A DNA stretch of 64,000 nt from Nageia nagi (lineage: Eukaryota; Pinophyta). Of the stretch, positions 37,167-50,119 are shown one piece after another (the first letter of the stretch is position 1; each line of letters starts with the position of its first letter). The position numbers and the translations under genes are program-made. The stretch covers positions 25,358,001-25,422,000 of the forward strand of contig JBITNC010000002.1 in the NCBI GenBank assembly GCA_050084985.1, read 5' to 3'. The notes under the pieces are model-generated. The model was not told where the DNA came from. It saw nothing but the letters and a program-made list of their open reading frames with translations, and ran no database searches.

Positions 37167-38150
37167 GACCCTTATATTTATTATGTTAGAGTTCTATATA
37201 GCTTATGATATCGCAAACATGCATTTCCTTAAAGAGATGCTATAAATATTTTATTTTGCTCTAGCATGGTTAGATTTTTGCTTTTCAATCCTGATAAATA
37301 ATGCTCCATCAAAGCTCCTTACTCTAGAATGAGGTATTTGGTAAGGTGATCCCCTCTCTCCATACCTCTCTATTATTCTTGTTGATGTCCTAAAGAGACA
37401 TCTTTCTAAGGCTCATAAGGCCTCCAAAATTATAATATGTTGATAGTACTCTATTTGAAGTAGACCATTATTGAAGCAATAACATGTCAATGGTATCTTA
37501 TGGTTATTTGAAGCAATAACATGTCAATTAATTAACGAGGCTAAATCAAAGGTGGTGTTTACCCTTATTAGAAGGAGGCTCACAATTCTTAACATCTTAA
37601 AGTTTTGGCAAGGTTACCTCGACCTAACATATATGAGGATCCAACTTTCAAATAAGCATCTTCCAAGGGAGACTTGATAATTCTTACTAAGCAAATTCTA
37701 ATCCAAAATTACTTAATAGACTCATAGATGGTTATCTTCTCAAACTAGGATCATAGTTAAATCACTTTTACACTACATACCCATCTAATGTCATGTTTTA
37801 GGGTATTTTGGATGAGATTGATTGGATTTATTAATGATTTATATGGTGTGGAGGAATTTTGAACAAGAAATGAGTATTGATTAGATGGGACACCATTTAT
37901 TTCCCCAAAAAAAAGGGTACGAGGCTTTTGTTCAATTATAAAAACCTAAGCATTAGCAACACAATTGTACAAGTGCTAGGTTACTATCTCATCCTAGCTT
38001 TTTGCCTAAATTTTCTAATTCGTATATAAGGGTAGTCAAGATCCATTAGAAAGCTACTACATTCAAAACGCCCATCTTGAGGATCTTCCATCATCAGAAT
38101 ATTGTGCAAAGAAAACAAAAATATTAAACCAAATATTTTCATGAGGATTA
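37167..38150 (+). pseudogene. LINE (L1-type) reverse transcriptase remnant
   Basis: The frames give IAYDIANMHFLKEML, NAPSKLLTLE, then GDPLSPYLSIILVDVLKRHL (about 37310-37420), the hallmark of non-LTR RT. Further on come RRRLTILNILKFWQGYLDLT and QLSNKHLP (RT C-terminal part), and near 37880 LIRWDTIYFPKKKG, the segment before the reverse-transcriptase-associated zinc-finger domain. The YADD region is missing or decayed. Stops are frequent. The remnant starts exactly where the LTR of J ends, so J may have inserted into it. Confidence 0.8.
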
Positions 38151-40932
38151 AGATTTATCAACTTGCAAGGTTCAAGAAAACAAAAATATTAAATCAAATC
38201 TTTTCATGAGGATTAAGATTTATCAACTTGCAAGGTTTTAGTTTAATGCTTAGTATGAAAATCGTCTCATTCTCCTTTCACAGTTTGCATTGTAATTACT
38301 AGCAGCAAATTTGAAAGCATAAAGATGGATATTGCTTATGCCTACTAGATTGAAACTAGAGATCATCATTATAAGGATTAAAATACTTGAAATTCAATTA
38401 TCGAAGTCTTTTAAGCAACCTCTTTTAAGATGCAAACGAGTTAGGCAAATTCGTTGAACAATTACAAAGAACCTATGATAACACAATTTTGTTAGTTTAT
38501 AATTGTATATTATATATGATGTTTTAATTTACGTGCATACTATATCATGTTTTGATATAATTGTATATTGCAAAAACTTCAAACAATTGCAACTCCACTA
38601 GATAATTGCTTGAATAATATTACAAAAGTTTGATAAAAATGGAATAGAATCAAATTATTATTAAGTCAACCTCTTACCTCACATTCTAATACCAATAGAT
38701 TATTTATAGATTACAAATGGCTTTCAAGAAATATAAAGTAACTCACATTCTAAAGGGGCAAATGAGGTAGCAATTCATATTTCTCAAGAGAGGAATGAGG
38801 TAGTAATTTGTTTATGCTCTTGATAAAGACATATTAGGTGTTATGGAGATATTTGGCTTTCATACCCAATCCTCTAAAAGAAATTACTATAATAAAATCA
38901 TTTTGATAATGTTATATATGTTTTTCATTGACTTCCACTATTTCAGATGTATGATAATCCTATCATCTTGATGATTTGAAGGATTTTTTTATTATATCTA
39001 TTGGATGAAAAACAGTGAAATATCATGATCAAATGCAATCAGAACATAAGGTAATTACAATTTAATAAAATAATAATAAAAAAATTATAGGCCAAAAAAC
39101 ACAATAAACCCTACTTGAAGTTGAATTTCATTCATGGTAGCATGTTATATCCAAAACTCTTTATGACAATCTTATATTCATAATACTACACAAGAATAAC
39201 TAAGTTCCTAGTAAGTATACCTGTAACCTACACATTGTAGTGATTCCAACTTTTTGATTAAAAAAAGATTGGGTTTTTATTCATTCATCAGAATAAAGAG
39301 TCTTTGATCAAAGTACCTCAACTACTGGAAAGTTCAATGGAATCTATCTCAAACAACAGGATTCACCATGTCGTAAAGAGGAAAAAGATCTTTTGTTGAT
39401 ATGGATTTGATGAAAAGGATTGATGAGCACCGGATACACAAATGATTAAATATCTGCTGAAAGATGTATAACAAAGAACTCCTAACGAAAAACAGACCTA
39501 AAATATCCCACTTGCTATTGCAGTACAATCGCTATTGATCTTCAGATCTATATTGCCTTAGATATCAAAGGCTAATCCAATATATTTACAATCTTGAAGC
39601 CATTACTCTTGTTAAAATTTATTTAGTCATAATTTGCCATTCACTAAAGTAACCACAAAAGTGAGAATACCAAGTGAAACAACAGATTTACAAATATCCA
39701 TTTCACTCAAATATAACCTACTAAATCCATTCTAATACCAAGCAATTTATCAATTTTCATTTTAATCAAATGTACAATACTACATTGAATATAACCTACT
39801 GAATGCAATCAAATATCATGCATTTTAAGGACCGACATATACAAGCATTCCGGACATAATGCTTATAAAAAAGTCAAACTAGTTCCTATAAGCACGTACG
39901 CAAACCTCCAAACCCTATACATGAAGTATATCCTCCACACTCTTATGACAAACTCACAAACGCAAAAATTACTAACAGTTGCAATGAAGAATTAATTTTT
40001 TAACTTAAAAGACGTGTAAAAGTTTATCCTTAACTCAAAACAGAGAAAACTTTACAAAGCAAAACAGATGGGTTATAATTTAAAAGATGTAATAAACTAG
40101 AACTGTAACAAACCATGACATGGCAACAAACTCTAACAGAAATCCAACCATTAGAAATGACTACTTTTAAGTTTTACTGACTTTAAGTTGTGTTTAACTT
40201 GGTTCAATGAAGGAAATATGCTATACAAATAACATAGTAAACAAACCTTTAGTATTAATAGCCAAGAGTAATCTTTACAAAACAAAAGAGATGGGTTATT
40301 TTTCAAGAAAAGGGCAAAATACTAACTGGCAATACATTCCTCTAACAAAACACCAAACCATGAAAAAGAATACTTTTTAATAGGTTAGATATCTGCATTG
40401 CAAAATGCACTTCAGAGGAAATCATATCAAGATAGCCATTTAGACAGGAAAGTTATATCATCTGCAGTTCAACAAAGAAACATGTTATAGAACTAACAAA
40501 GTAAGCAAACGTTCACTTTCAGTAAGCAATTAAACAGTTTTCCCTGCACCAAAATACATCACAATAATCTAGTCACTATGATAGTTAAACAAAATATTTT
40601 CATCTCAACTCTTTCAGCAATACATAATGAATTGCCAATTTTGGCAAATTATTGCATTAACATTCAAATATGTTATTTCAAATAAGCAGGAATATCCAAC
40701 TTCAGAAACACAAAACCTCAAAACCAATTCAAATGGAAAATATCTACAGCCATGTACTGGCAAATGTGCAAATATTCACAAACTACACAAACATCACTTT
40801 GACCATTCCAACAAGTAACCTTCGATCCAAATACAACCAAACTTTATCTTAATTATCAATTGAATGTTGTTCACTTAATTTAAAGGAAAAATCATCTCCG
40901 AAATCATTCAACATCTTCCAACAAAATGTGGC
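38151..40932. other. Intergenic region downstream of the CYSTM gene
   Basis: No supported genes. A 65-bp tandem duplication sits at 38111-38240 (GAAAACAAAAATATTAAA starts each copy). The last few hundred bases presumably include the 3' UTR of the minus-strand gene, but I see no clear polyadenylation signal. Confidence 0.55.
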
Positions 40933-42994
40933 TCAAAAGCATGCATCAAGCAGGCAGCAACAACAGAGGGCAGCCAAACTGCATAAAAAAGGCAAATGTT
41001 CATCAGTTAGTGAAATACTCTCATATGACTACAATAACAGATCCCCTAATACAATAAAATCCATGACATATATTTCAATCTCAGATCCAATGAATATTAA
41101 TTAACGATGTAAGACTATTAAGCAAAGATACTAATGATAATATCCAATAAAAGTTCGCAACACCTGTGCATTCATCACAAAGATTGCAAAACAAAACATT
41201 ACATGAAACAAATTCGAGCATACCATCCTTCAACAAATGTAGGGCTACTGCTCTGTTGTTGCTGCTGATACTGAGGAGGTGGTGGTTGGCCATAACCCTG
41301 AGGGTATCCTTGAGCAGGATAGCCTTGAGGGGCATAACCCTGTTGATATCCTTGTTGTGGGTAGCCTGGTGGAGGGTATGCATCTTTGGGATAGCCTTCA
41401 GGAGGATAGCCTAATAGGAATATACATATTCGTCAGTAACACCTTTCACATGGGTCCAACAAATCTAAGATCCATGATGTACAAAAAAAGCTTTCAAAGA
41501 ACATGTAGATCAACTTCCAGATGTATTATTTCAACCTACATAACACAAATCACTTATAAATACAACATAAAATAATCCCAAAACAAAAATAAGCTGAACA
41601 TTAAAAATCAACCACATTGCTGTGAACATATCAATGTGGTGGAAACCATGCAAAATGAAAACAATTGGATCCAAATTTATTATCAATATATTATTTGGAG
41701 GAACTGTAAAAAGAGAGAAAACTAAGACCTGTAAACAAATGAAAAATCCAAGCTATAAACAGCTGCTACCAGACATGAATACAACTCTAATTGCTAATGA
41801 ACAGAATATACCACAAACTTCTGTTGTTGGACTAATTGACAATGCTGTTTAGCAACAAAACAACAGAAACAATCTCTTAAACTCTGAAAAGAGCATAATA
41901 TGCAACATATTCTAGGATTGAAGACTGAATTGTACATATAACTGTTCAATGCAGACAAATCAGCGAAGAAATTCCACCTCACAATCAAAACGAACCTAAA
42001 TTTTCAAAGGTCAAACAAAAAACCTATCATTTAAAAAAATAAATAATATGCTCTAATTGCTTTTCTCGTGAACAAAAATAAGCAAAATGGTTTCTCCATA
42101 AATATCATTTTCCCGGTAATCATAAAGGCATATGCCCTGTCCGTGGCTCAAAAAACATTGTTTATCAACATAGACAAAATCAATTCAGTTGTACAATGTT
42201 TAATATACTTTTCTTGGCTAACATTGAGGTTGTACAATACCAACCCCAAGGCTCCAAGGTTTCATGGATATATGGGAGATTGAAGTTTCAACTAGAATGA
42301 AACTTGCAAATGTATATGAAAAAAGAAAAAAAAAAAACATCCACATAAGAGAAAGCAGGCATCTTCCAAAACCCATCACATATTAACCTAAGGCTTCAAA
42401 ACTGCCAAATAAAATCTGTAAAATTAAAATTCCAAACCAACCAGTTGACCATATACACATAAAAATCCAGGCCATAACCAAACCCTGATTCACATAAATT
42501 AGGGGTTCTGGTCATGTCCTGAACTTATGTGTATATAGTCAACTGGTCATGGCATGGATTTATATTCGAAAGGCAATTAAATTATTTATACACCACAAGC
42601 ATAAATAACCTAACTTGTACCTTCATTAGCTAAAAAAATAACAACTCAAAACCCAATTTTGCAAAACAAATTGGGTAGCCGGATGTCTAAAAAATATCAA
42701 AAACCGCTTTCAATGGATCGAATGCTCAAAACATGGAATCAGGAGGCAGTAAGCATATAACCCACAAATTTATGTGTCTATATTCTCCAGATCTATATCC
42801 AGATCAACGAAAACAACCCAGAAACATAAAATAAAATGCATATGCATCCACGTAACAAAAACCATAGATCTCCAAAGACAAAGAAGAAAAAAGGGCACAA
42901 GCAGAAATATAGAAATTGAATCCATCCGCCATGACCGCTAACCTTGAGGAGGAGGAACTCCAACGGGTGGCTGTTGTTGATTGTAGTAACTCAT
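40933..42994 (-). CDS. CYSTM-domain (cysteine-rich transmembrane module) protein, 94 aa, three exons
   Basis: The spliced frame is exon 1 42994-42943, exon 2 41410-41224, exon 3 40978-40933: 285 bases, 94 residues plus TGA. Both introns are GT-AG (1,532 and 245 bp) and the phases fit: exon 1 ends CAA-G, exon 2 ends GGA-TG. The protein starts MSYYNQQQPPVGVPPPQ. It continues with GYP/GYA-type repeats rich in Gln, Pro, Gly and Tyr and a QYQQQQQ run, and ends GCLAALCCCCLLDACF, the CYSTM membrane module. It is the usual length for the family. Known members are small tail-anchored plasma-membrane proteins linked to stress tolerance; the exact role here is unknown. All exons are intact, so this is probably a working gene. 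Confidence 0.95.
42424..42563. repeat. Long imperfect hairpin in intron 1 of the CYSTM gene
   Basis: The arms ACCAGTTGACCATATACACA (from 42440) and, reversed, 42547-42525 pair over 23 bases with one mismatch. Pairing continues inward (CCATAACCAAACCCTGATT with AATTAGGGGTTCTGGTCATG) and, more weakly, outward to about 42424 and 42563. It could be a MITE remnant or a small-RNA precursor. Confidence 0.75.
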
Positions 42995-43141
42995 TCTCTT
43001 TTCCTTTCTCTAATGATCAATCCTTCACTGAGCTCTCGAATTACGACCCCAAATTGAAAAGGAATACTCTAGGGTATATGGGTATCGAAAGGTAGAGAAA
43101 ACACGGGTAGCAAGCGGACGGAAGATTCACAATCTATGAAA

Positions 43142-43150
43142 TTATTTATA
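43142..43150 (-). promoter_or_regulatory. TATA box of the CYSTM gene
   Basis: The minus strand reads TATAAATAA about 150 bases before the ATG. This would put transcription start near 43115 and give a 5' UTR of about 120 bases. A TGACG-type (as-1-like) ACGTCA core is at 43260-43265, fitting but not proving stress or defence control. Confidence 0.7.
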
Positions 43151-43154
43151 GAGG

Positions 43155-45203
43155 AATGGACAAGGTCGTCCTCTTAGAACGGCCCGGTTGCCTATAATAT
43201 GGGCGAAATATGTTAAAGCGCGTCTATTGCGTGTGAATAGCGAGTCCCAGTTTTTCTATACGTCAGTTTGTGTGTATCCACAGATGCCATTATATGTATA
43301 TATGGGGAGGGATTTTGGTGAGGCACCCTCTTGCTGGTGTAGCTAACAACATTTGAACAAATTGGTTTTTAACTTTTTTTTTTTAACTAAATTAAGATTT
43401 TTGACTTTTCCTTTAGGTGCTTCCATTTATTATCATTATCAAATGTTACACATTCCTTTCATATTTTATATTGTATTGACTTTAGGATCTTGCATGGTCT
43501 ATATCTTAGATTTGTATTGAATTTTGGATCTTGCATGTTCTATATATTAGATTTTAAATGTTTTTAATTTAGGATATGTTTGGAGATTGACTATGGATTA
43601 GATTTGATATATTTTTAGAATTGGATTATGTATTTTTGTTTTAGGTTAGGAAGAGATAATTTATTACAATTTAATTTTATCTTAATACCTACTTTTTGTA
43701 GTCATTATAAATTTTAATTACATTGAGTAAATTTTTTAATGTAATTGATGGTATTAGTGTGACATGCTCTTTAGAGCTACGAGATCTAAGCGATGCAAAC
43801 ATAGGTCTATGCCCTTCCAAGGGAGTACTATGATCAATAGGCTTGGCCCTATATTTCTTTTGCATAGTTTATTCTTATATTTGTGTATAGTTTAATTAGA
43901 TATGTGAAATGTCTTCAATATATTTTAGATATGTTACAAGGTATTTGATGTTGACATTTATAGTGTTATTTTGATTGATTGCATTTCCTCTACTTTACCG
44001 TGGATAGGTTGATTAAGTATATTAATTTGCATCTGGATGAGAAATTTGATATTTAAATATGTTTAGAATTATATAAAATCAGCATCACATTCTTTCAAGA
44101 GGTATTCAAACTTTGAGAGAAGCTTGGTTGAAAAATTTCATCCATGGCAAGTTTGAAGTATCCTATCATTTAGAATTCTCCATTCTTGGTATTATCACTA
44201 TTAACTTCATACATATGGCATAGACTCCATTTGTTTGTAAGTCATGCCTTATATTTCATGAATAGTGATTATATATTGTATCTAATCTAAAGGTCTCTAA
44301 CATGTTTTGAGACATAGAAAATATATCAACTTGATATCAAATCCCATCACTTGATCTCTCAATAATTTAGGATGATCTTTTTCTTTTAATATATTCCCTA
44401 AAGCAAAGTCAAAATTGATTGGAACTAAACAAGGAAAAAATATAAATAAATGAAGTAGAAGAACATGATCTACACTATTATTTTAAGTAATGTTAGTTTG
44501 AATTTCAAGCCTTTAAATTCATATTGTAATTTCAAGTGTAATAATCTTACACTTTCAAGTACCATAATTTCAAGTGAAATTGTGCTACGATTTAAAATGT
44601 CATGTCTATAACGATATTTCAATTGTGTTTGAACATGTGTTTTGTAAAAGTAAAAATAACTACAATATTGCATTCTCCTTAAAGAGAGTTTTCCAATATG
44701 TATTCATAGCAATAAAATAGAGCTACGTTTTTTAGATCATGACCTCCAAAGGTAACCTAACTAGGATACAATCTATAGTTAATTACAATACCACTATTAA
44801 GATGAGTAAAATTTTACACTATGTATCCATTTTTTTTATATGCATTGAAATATTTATCATACTTTATTATTTTTGTATTTTGTGAAATTAACAAGTAATA
44901 AAACCTAACTAATTAATATAATATATTATTGAAGATAATAAACAACAAGTATTCATGAATGATATAGTTATATAAAAAAAGGAACATGAAAGAAATGAAA
45001 ATATGTAAATAAAATACATGAATAAGAATGTAAATAGACCTAGAGTATACATACCTTAGAATCATGGTGAACTTAAAAGAATATTTCGATCTTCAAGAAT
45101 GCTTTAAGTATCATGATGTATCTTCAAGAACAAGTTTTCTAAGATTAATATTTCACCTTCATGGACATATATTTGGGCTTTTTTGGATCTTGATAAATCA
45201 TTT
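43155..45203. other. Upstream region of the CYSTM gene and intergenic DNA
   Basis: The first ~170 bases are richer in G+C and hold the presumed promoter. Further out the DNA is AT-rich with no supported gene; short frames at 44470-44673 and 45064-45264 are not recognised. Confidence 0.5.
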
Positions 45204-45744
45204 TGTTAAAATATATTATGCATATTATGTTAAGTATCTAGAAAAAGAAATATTACCTCCTTAATATTATCCACCTAAATACATTACTTTAGAAAATATT
45301 TAAGTGAAAAAAGAATTAAGGAGACTTGTCCCCACACACCACCCACTTGTAAGATCATGCTTATCCATAAGGATAATGGGAAATCCATGTTCATTGGCTC
45401 TTTGTGTGCACCTTGGACAATAAGGTGACCCAACATTTGGATTTCACCTATAAATAAAGGGCTTCCCCTCACTGTTTGAATAATAGGTTTTGAAGTAAAG
45501 GTATGCTCTTGGTTGGGTTGTAGGAGAAGTAAGAAGAGAGTTATAAGAGAGTGAACTTTGAGAAATGAGATCTTAAATTAGTGGATGTATTCACAAGGTT
45601 GGAGGAACCATTTTACATTTGTGTCACTTATGAATGGTTTGTGAGATTATTTACACTAAGTTTATTCTTTTTTTATGTTAGATTCGTGAGCTTTCAAGAG
45701 ATCTTAGGATTTTGGAAATTGGTGATTTAGTCATATTTCTATCA
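45204..45744 (+). repeat. 5' LTR of element B (541 bp)
   Basis: It begins TGTTAAAATATATTATG (compare D, TGTTAGAATTTGTAATG) and ends TTTCTATCA. The TATA box TATAAATAA is at 45449-45457. The 3' end is fixed by the primer-binding site; the 5' end is inferred by alignment. Confidence 0.75.
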
Positions 45745-45746
45745 AG

Positions 45747-45759
45747 TGGTATCAAGAGC
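45747..45759 (+). promoter_or_regulatory. Primer-binding site of element B
   Basis: TGGTATCAAGAGC, a one-insertion variant of the copia initiator-tRNA site, three bases after the LTR. Confidence 0.82.
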
Positions 45760-46429
45760 TATACTTGGAGGCTTCATCTTCAACATTACTTTGAAGGATC
45801 ATCCCACTCCTTCCATTTTCTTTAGTGAGGTAAAGAGGTTTGTGAAGGTATAACCTCCTACCATCTTGAATGTTTTTTCAAATTTTGTTATGATACTAAT
45901 ATTTTACTTGTTATGTTAATTCATTTTTAGCAAAATTTGCTTAAAATAAATAATATATTATTGTTATTTTGTGTCATGCTAACAAATTTTACGTTAGTAA
46001 GTACAATTTTTTTAGTAAAAAAATTATGTTTTAGTTGTGAGCAATAATATATTACAATTACGATAGCAAATTTTCAATTTTTAATACATTGAAAAATTTA
46101 CAATTTTTTATTTTTATTTTTACAAGTTTTATCTACACATGTATGTCTCGGTTGTTGGTTGAGTTAGTCATGTGTTGACTTTGTTGCAACCTGTGTCTCG
46201 TGTTCCATTCCTAGTACAAGACATACATGCTATGTAATGACCTATTACAGTTGTTCATTCCATAGATCATTTGGTCTCCAATGGACATTAATATTTACCT
46301 TTACAAATAAAAATAATTTAAGGTTATTTTTATATATTTAGTAACCTTATATTATAAAATAAAATAAATAATTACTTGCAAAAATAAAGTGCAATATCAA
46401 GTTTTATTGGTATGATTTTTTGCACATTG

Positions 46430-49400
46430 TTGGTGTAAAATAATATTGTATTATTTTTTAAAAAAAGAAGCTTCACATTTTTTCAAAAATTAATAATAAA
46501 AAAAGAGGTTTACATTTAAAAAAATAAGAACTATGTCAATCTTTTTACATTGCCTAGGCCATGCAGCCCAAGCAGGGCATGTGCCAAAGGCCATGTAGCC
46601 TGAGTAGGGCATGAGCTAGAGGCTACATAGCCTTTTGGGCATTATTTAGGGGTCACATCACCCTTTGGGCATCATCTAAGGGTCACATCACCCTTTGGGC
46701 ACTGTTTAGGGGTCGCATCGCCCTTTAGGCACCATATAGGGGTCATGTCAGCCCCCTCCTTTTTTTAGATCCTATAATGTTTGCCAGCATTCTACTGGTT
46801 CATGTCACCATACGAGCAAATCTGAGATGTTTTGCCAACATTCTTCTAGCCTGTGCCACCATGGAGGTATAGACATTCAACTTTGCAACTTAAACCAACA
46901 GTCAAATAATTGTAAAAGTTCCTTCTTTATCTGCTGATCTTGGGGGTTCCTCCTCAGTTTGACCCCCCCTTCTATGCGTTCCTTGCTATTACATTTTTTG
47001 CCCAACTTGTAATTTTTTTGGCCCCTTCAAAACCCTTGACTTAATTATTTTTTGAGCATGGGATATTTTTTTTTTTAAGTTATGGGCTAAAGTTTTTTCA
47101 AAGGTATGGGCTAAAGTTTTTTTTAAAGAGGTATGGTCTAAAGTGTTTTTTAAAGAGGTATGGGCTAAAGTTGTTTTAAGAGGTATGGGCTAATTTTTTT
47201 TTTTTTTTTAAAAAGAGGTAATGGGCTAAATTTTATTTAAAGTATTGGCTCAAAATTTATGTGCCCAAATTTTTGGTATGTGCTCATTATTAATATGCAT
47301 AGGAAGGTTAAAGTTATGAAGAATACGGATCATTTGCTAAATTTTTTAATAAGGGGGAATTTTTTGGAAAGGTATTCATTTTAAGTAAAAAAAGGGGGAA
47401 TTTATTTACCTATGAATGCATTTACTTAGAAGAAATTTTTTTTCCTACTATGAATTCATTTTTTTTTACTTGAAATTAGGATTAGTTTTTTCCCTAATGA
47501 ATGCATAATTAGAGGATGTACTTAGGAATAAATATCTATTATTGTGAACATATGCATTTGATTGGATAAATGTTCACTTAAGATTATTTTTTCCTATATT
47601 AAAATATGGCAATTTTTATGTTGTTTCCTTAGTATTAAAGCAATTTTTTAAGTAAAAATAGCAAATAAGGGAATATTTTTCTAGGTTTATTTTTTTTTTT
47701 AAAAAGTGTTATTCCTCATTTTTTTGTTACTTAAAAATAATGAACCCATCTAAAGAGATCCTCTTGGGGTTGTAACAAAACCCATTGGACTCTTAGGTTT
47801 CATTTTTTATGGATGATGTATCATTTTTTTAAGCACTTTTATTTTATGTTTAAGAATTTTACCTTTAATTTTTTGTAAAATCATAAACATTGGAAGTACA
47901 CCCCTTAAAATGAATATATTTGTATTTATATTCTACAATATGACTTGTTTGGGGAGCCATGAGGTAAGGACGAGGTAGATTGAAGCCTTCATTCTGATGA
48001 TCCAAATGGTGAAAAGTTTGTACTACTTAATTGCCCTTAAGTCCTTGGTTAGTTTGGACATAACTCCATATAGGTGAACAAGCATGTGTGTAGCGATACC
48101 ATTGGTGTAAAATAATATTGTATTTTTTTTAAAGGGTTTACATTTTTCAAAAATTAATAATAAAAAATAGGTTTACATTTAAAAATAATAATAAAAATAA
48201 AAACTATGTCAATCTTTTTGCATTGTCTAGGCCATGCAGCCCAAGTAGAGAGCTTGTTAATGGCCATGTAGCTTGAGTAGGGCATGGGCCAAAGGTTGTA
48301 CATTCCTTTGGGCACCGTCTCGGGGTCATGTCATGCTTCGGGCACCTTCTAAGGGTTGCATCATCCTTTAGGCACCATCTAGGGGTCATGTTGCCCCCCT
48401 CCTTCTTTTAGACCCTATAATGTTTTCCAGCATTCTATTGGCTCGTGTTACCGTATGAGAAAATCTGAAATATTTTGCCAACATTCTTCTGGCATGTGCC
48501 ACCATTGAGGTATAAACATTCAACTTTGCAACTTAAACCAACATTCAAATAATTGAAAAAGTTCCTTATGAATCTGTTGACCCTGGGGTTCCTCCTCAAT
48601 TCGACCCTCCCTTCAAAACACTTGACTTAATTATTTTTTGAGCATGGGATATTTTTTTTAATGTTATGGGCTAAAGTTTTTTCAAAGGTATGGGCTAAAT
48701 TTATTTTTAAAGAGGTATGATGGGCTAAAGTTTTTTTAAGAGGTATAGGCTATTTTTTTTTAAAAAAAAAAGAGGTAATGGGCTAAATTTTATTTGAAGT
48801 ATGGGCTCAATTTTTAAAGGTATGGGCTCAAAATTTATGCACTTAAATTTTTGGTATGTGCTCATTATTAATATGCATAGAAAGGTTAAATTTATGAAGT
48901 ATGAGGATAATTTGCTAAAAAAATTAGTAAGGGGCAACTTTTTGGAAAAGCATTTAATTTAAGTAAAAAGGGGGGAATTTATTTACCTATGAATGCTTTT
49001 ACTTAGAAGAAATTGTTTTTCCTACTATGAATGTATTTTTTTTAATTGAAATTAGGATTAGTTTTTTTCCTAATGAATGCATAATTAGAGGATGCACTTA
49101 GGAATAAATATCTATTATTGTGAACATATGCATTTTATTGGATAAATGTCCACTTGAGATGATTTTTTGATATATTAAAATATGGCAATTTTTATGTTAT
49201 TTCCTTAGTATTAAAGCAATTTTTAAGTAAAAATTGCAAATAAGAGAATATTTTGCTAGGTTCATTTTTTTTTTAAAAGGGTGATTCCTAATTTTTTTGT
49301 TACTTAAAAATAATGAACCCATATAAAGAGATCTTCTTAGGGTTATAAGAAAACCCATTGGACTCTTAGGTTTCACTTTTTTATGGATGATGTATCAATT

Positions 49401-49676
49401 TGTTAAGCACTTTTACTTTATGTTAAAGCACTTTACCTTTACTTTTTCGCAAAATCATAAACATTGGAAGTACACTACCCTAAAATGAATATATTTTTAT
49501 GTATATTCTATAATATGACTTGTTTAGGGAGCCACAAGGTAAGGGCAAGGTAGACTGAAGCCTTCAGTCCAACGATCCAAATGGTGAAAAGTTTGTACTA
49601 GTTAATTGCCTCTTAGTCCTTTGTTGGTCTAAACATAACTCCATATAGGTGGACAAGCATGTGTGTAATGATACCA
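46430..49676 (+). repeat. 1.67-kb tandem duplication in the leader of B
   Basis: TTGGTGTAAAATAATATTG starts at 46430 and again at 48102; copy 1 is 46430-48101 and copy 2 is 48102-49676. The copies run in parallel with many small differences and indels, so the duplication is old. Each copy contains a 30-bp repeat array (ggtcacatca marks at 46651, 46681, 46711 and 46741; 48325, 48355 and 48385). Confidence 0.9.
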
Positions 49677-50119
49677 CATATCAACACATCCATTCATGGA
49701 TTATCCTGATAACCTAAGAGGATAAATTGAAATTTAATCAAGATAATAATTTGGCCAATCCAACATATATCACAACCTTGAAAAATAGCTAGTACTCCTC
49801 CTTGCAAGAGTATATTATTGACCAAGGCAAAATGGTTGAGGATTGGTAGGACCTAGGCTCCACCTTATGGGCATACAAATGAAGGCTTAATTTCAAACAA
49901 GGAAATAAGCCTCAACTTTACCCTATTTACAACTATGACACTTCATTTTGATAATATGTTGGATGTATGGAATATATCACTTAATTTGGTTATAAACTTT
50001 TTTGCTAGTATTAATTAATTTAAGCGTGAATTGGGTTAAAATTCAATATGTATGATTAATTAAAATCAACATGGTTTTTAACAAAAATTTAACATGCTTA
50101 CATTGGTTAATTATAACAA

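Larger units (their letters stand above)
45745..50119 (+). other. Long non-coding leader of element B
   Basis: The head resembles the leaders of A and D and contains GTGAG|GTAAAG (donor-like site at 45839/45840). The block at 49320-49930, before gag, matches A and D. The middle holds a 1.67 kb direct duplication and G+C-richer segments (46550-46980, 48220-48620) with no match in A or D. A LINE-tail-like motif is at about 46270-46300. Confidence 0.7.

Noticed and set aside
41166-41575. Plus-strand open frames across the CYSTM exon
   Set aside because: They are antisense to the GYP-repeat exon; the minus-strand splice phases and C-terminal module settle the strand.
48204-48389. Cysteine-rich decapeptide-repeat small protein
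   Set aside because: Frame depends on the 30-bp repeat and is not open over the equivalent duplicate copy; kept only as a repeat observation.
47745-49930. The shared blocks of A, B and D (for example 2985-3600, 49320-49930, 55520-56105) taken as LTRs
   Set aside because: They lie between a primer-binding site and gag, and real LTRs with TG/CA ends sit further upstream. In D the LTR pair and target duplication are unambiguous. They are leader sequence.
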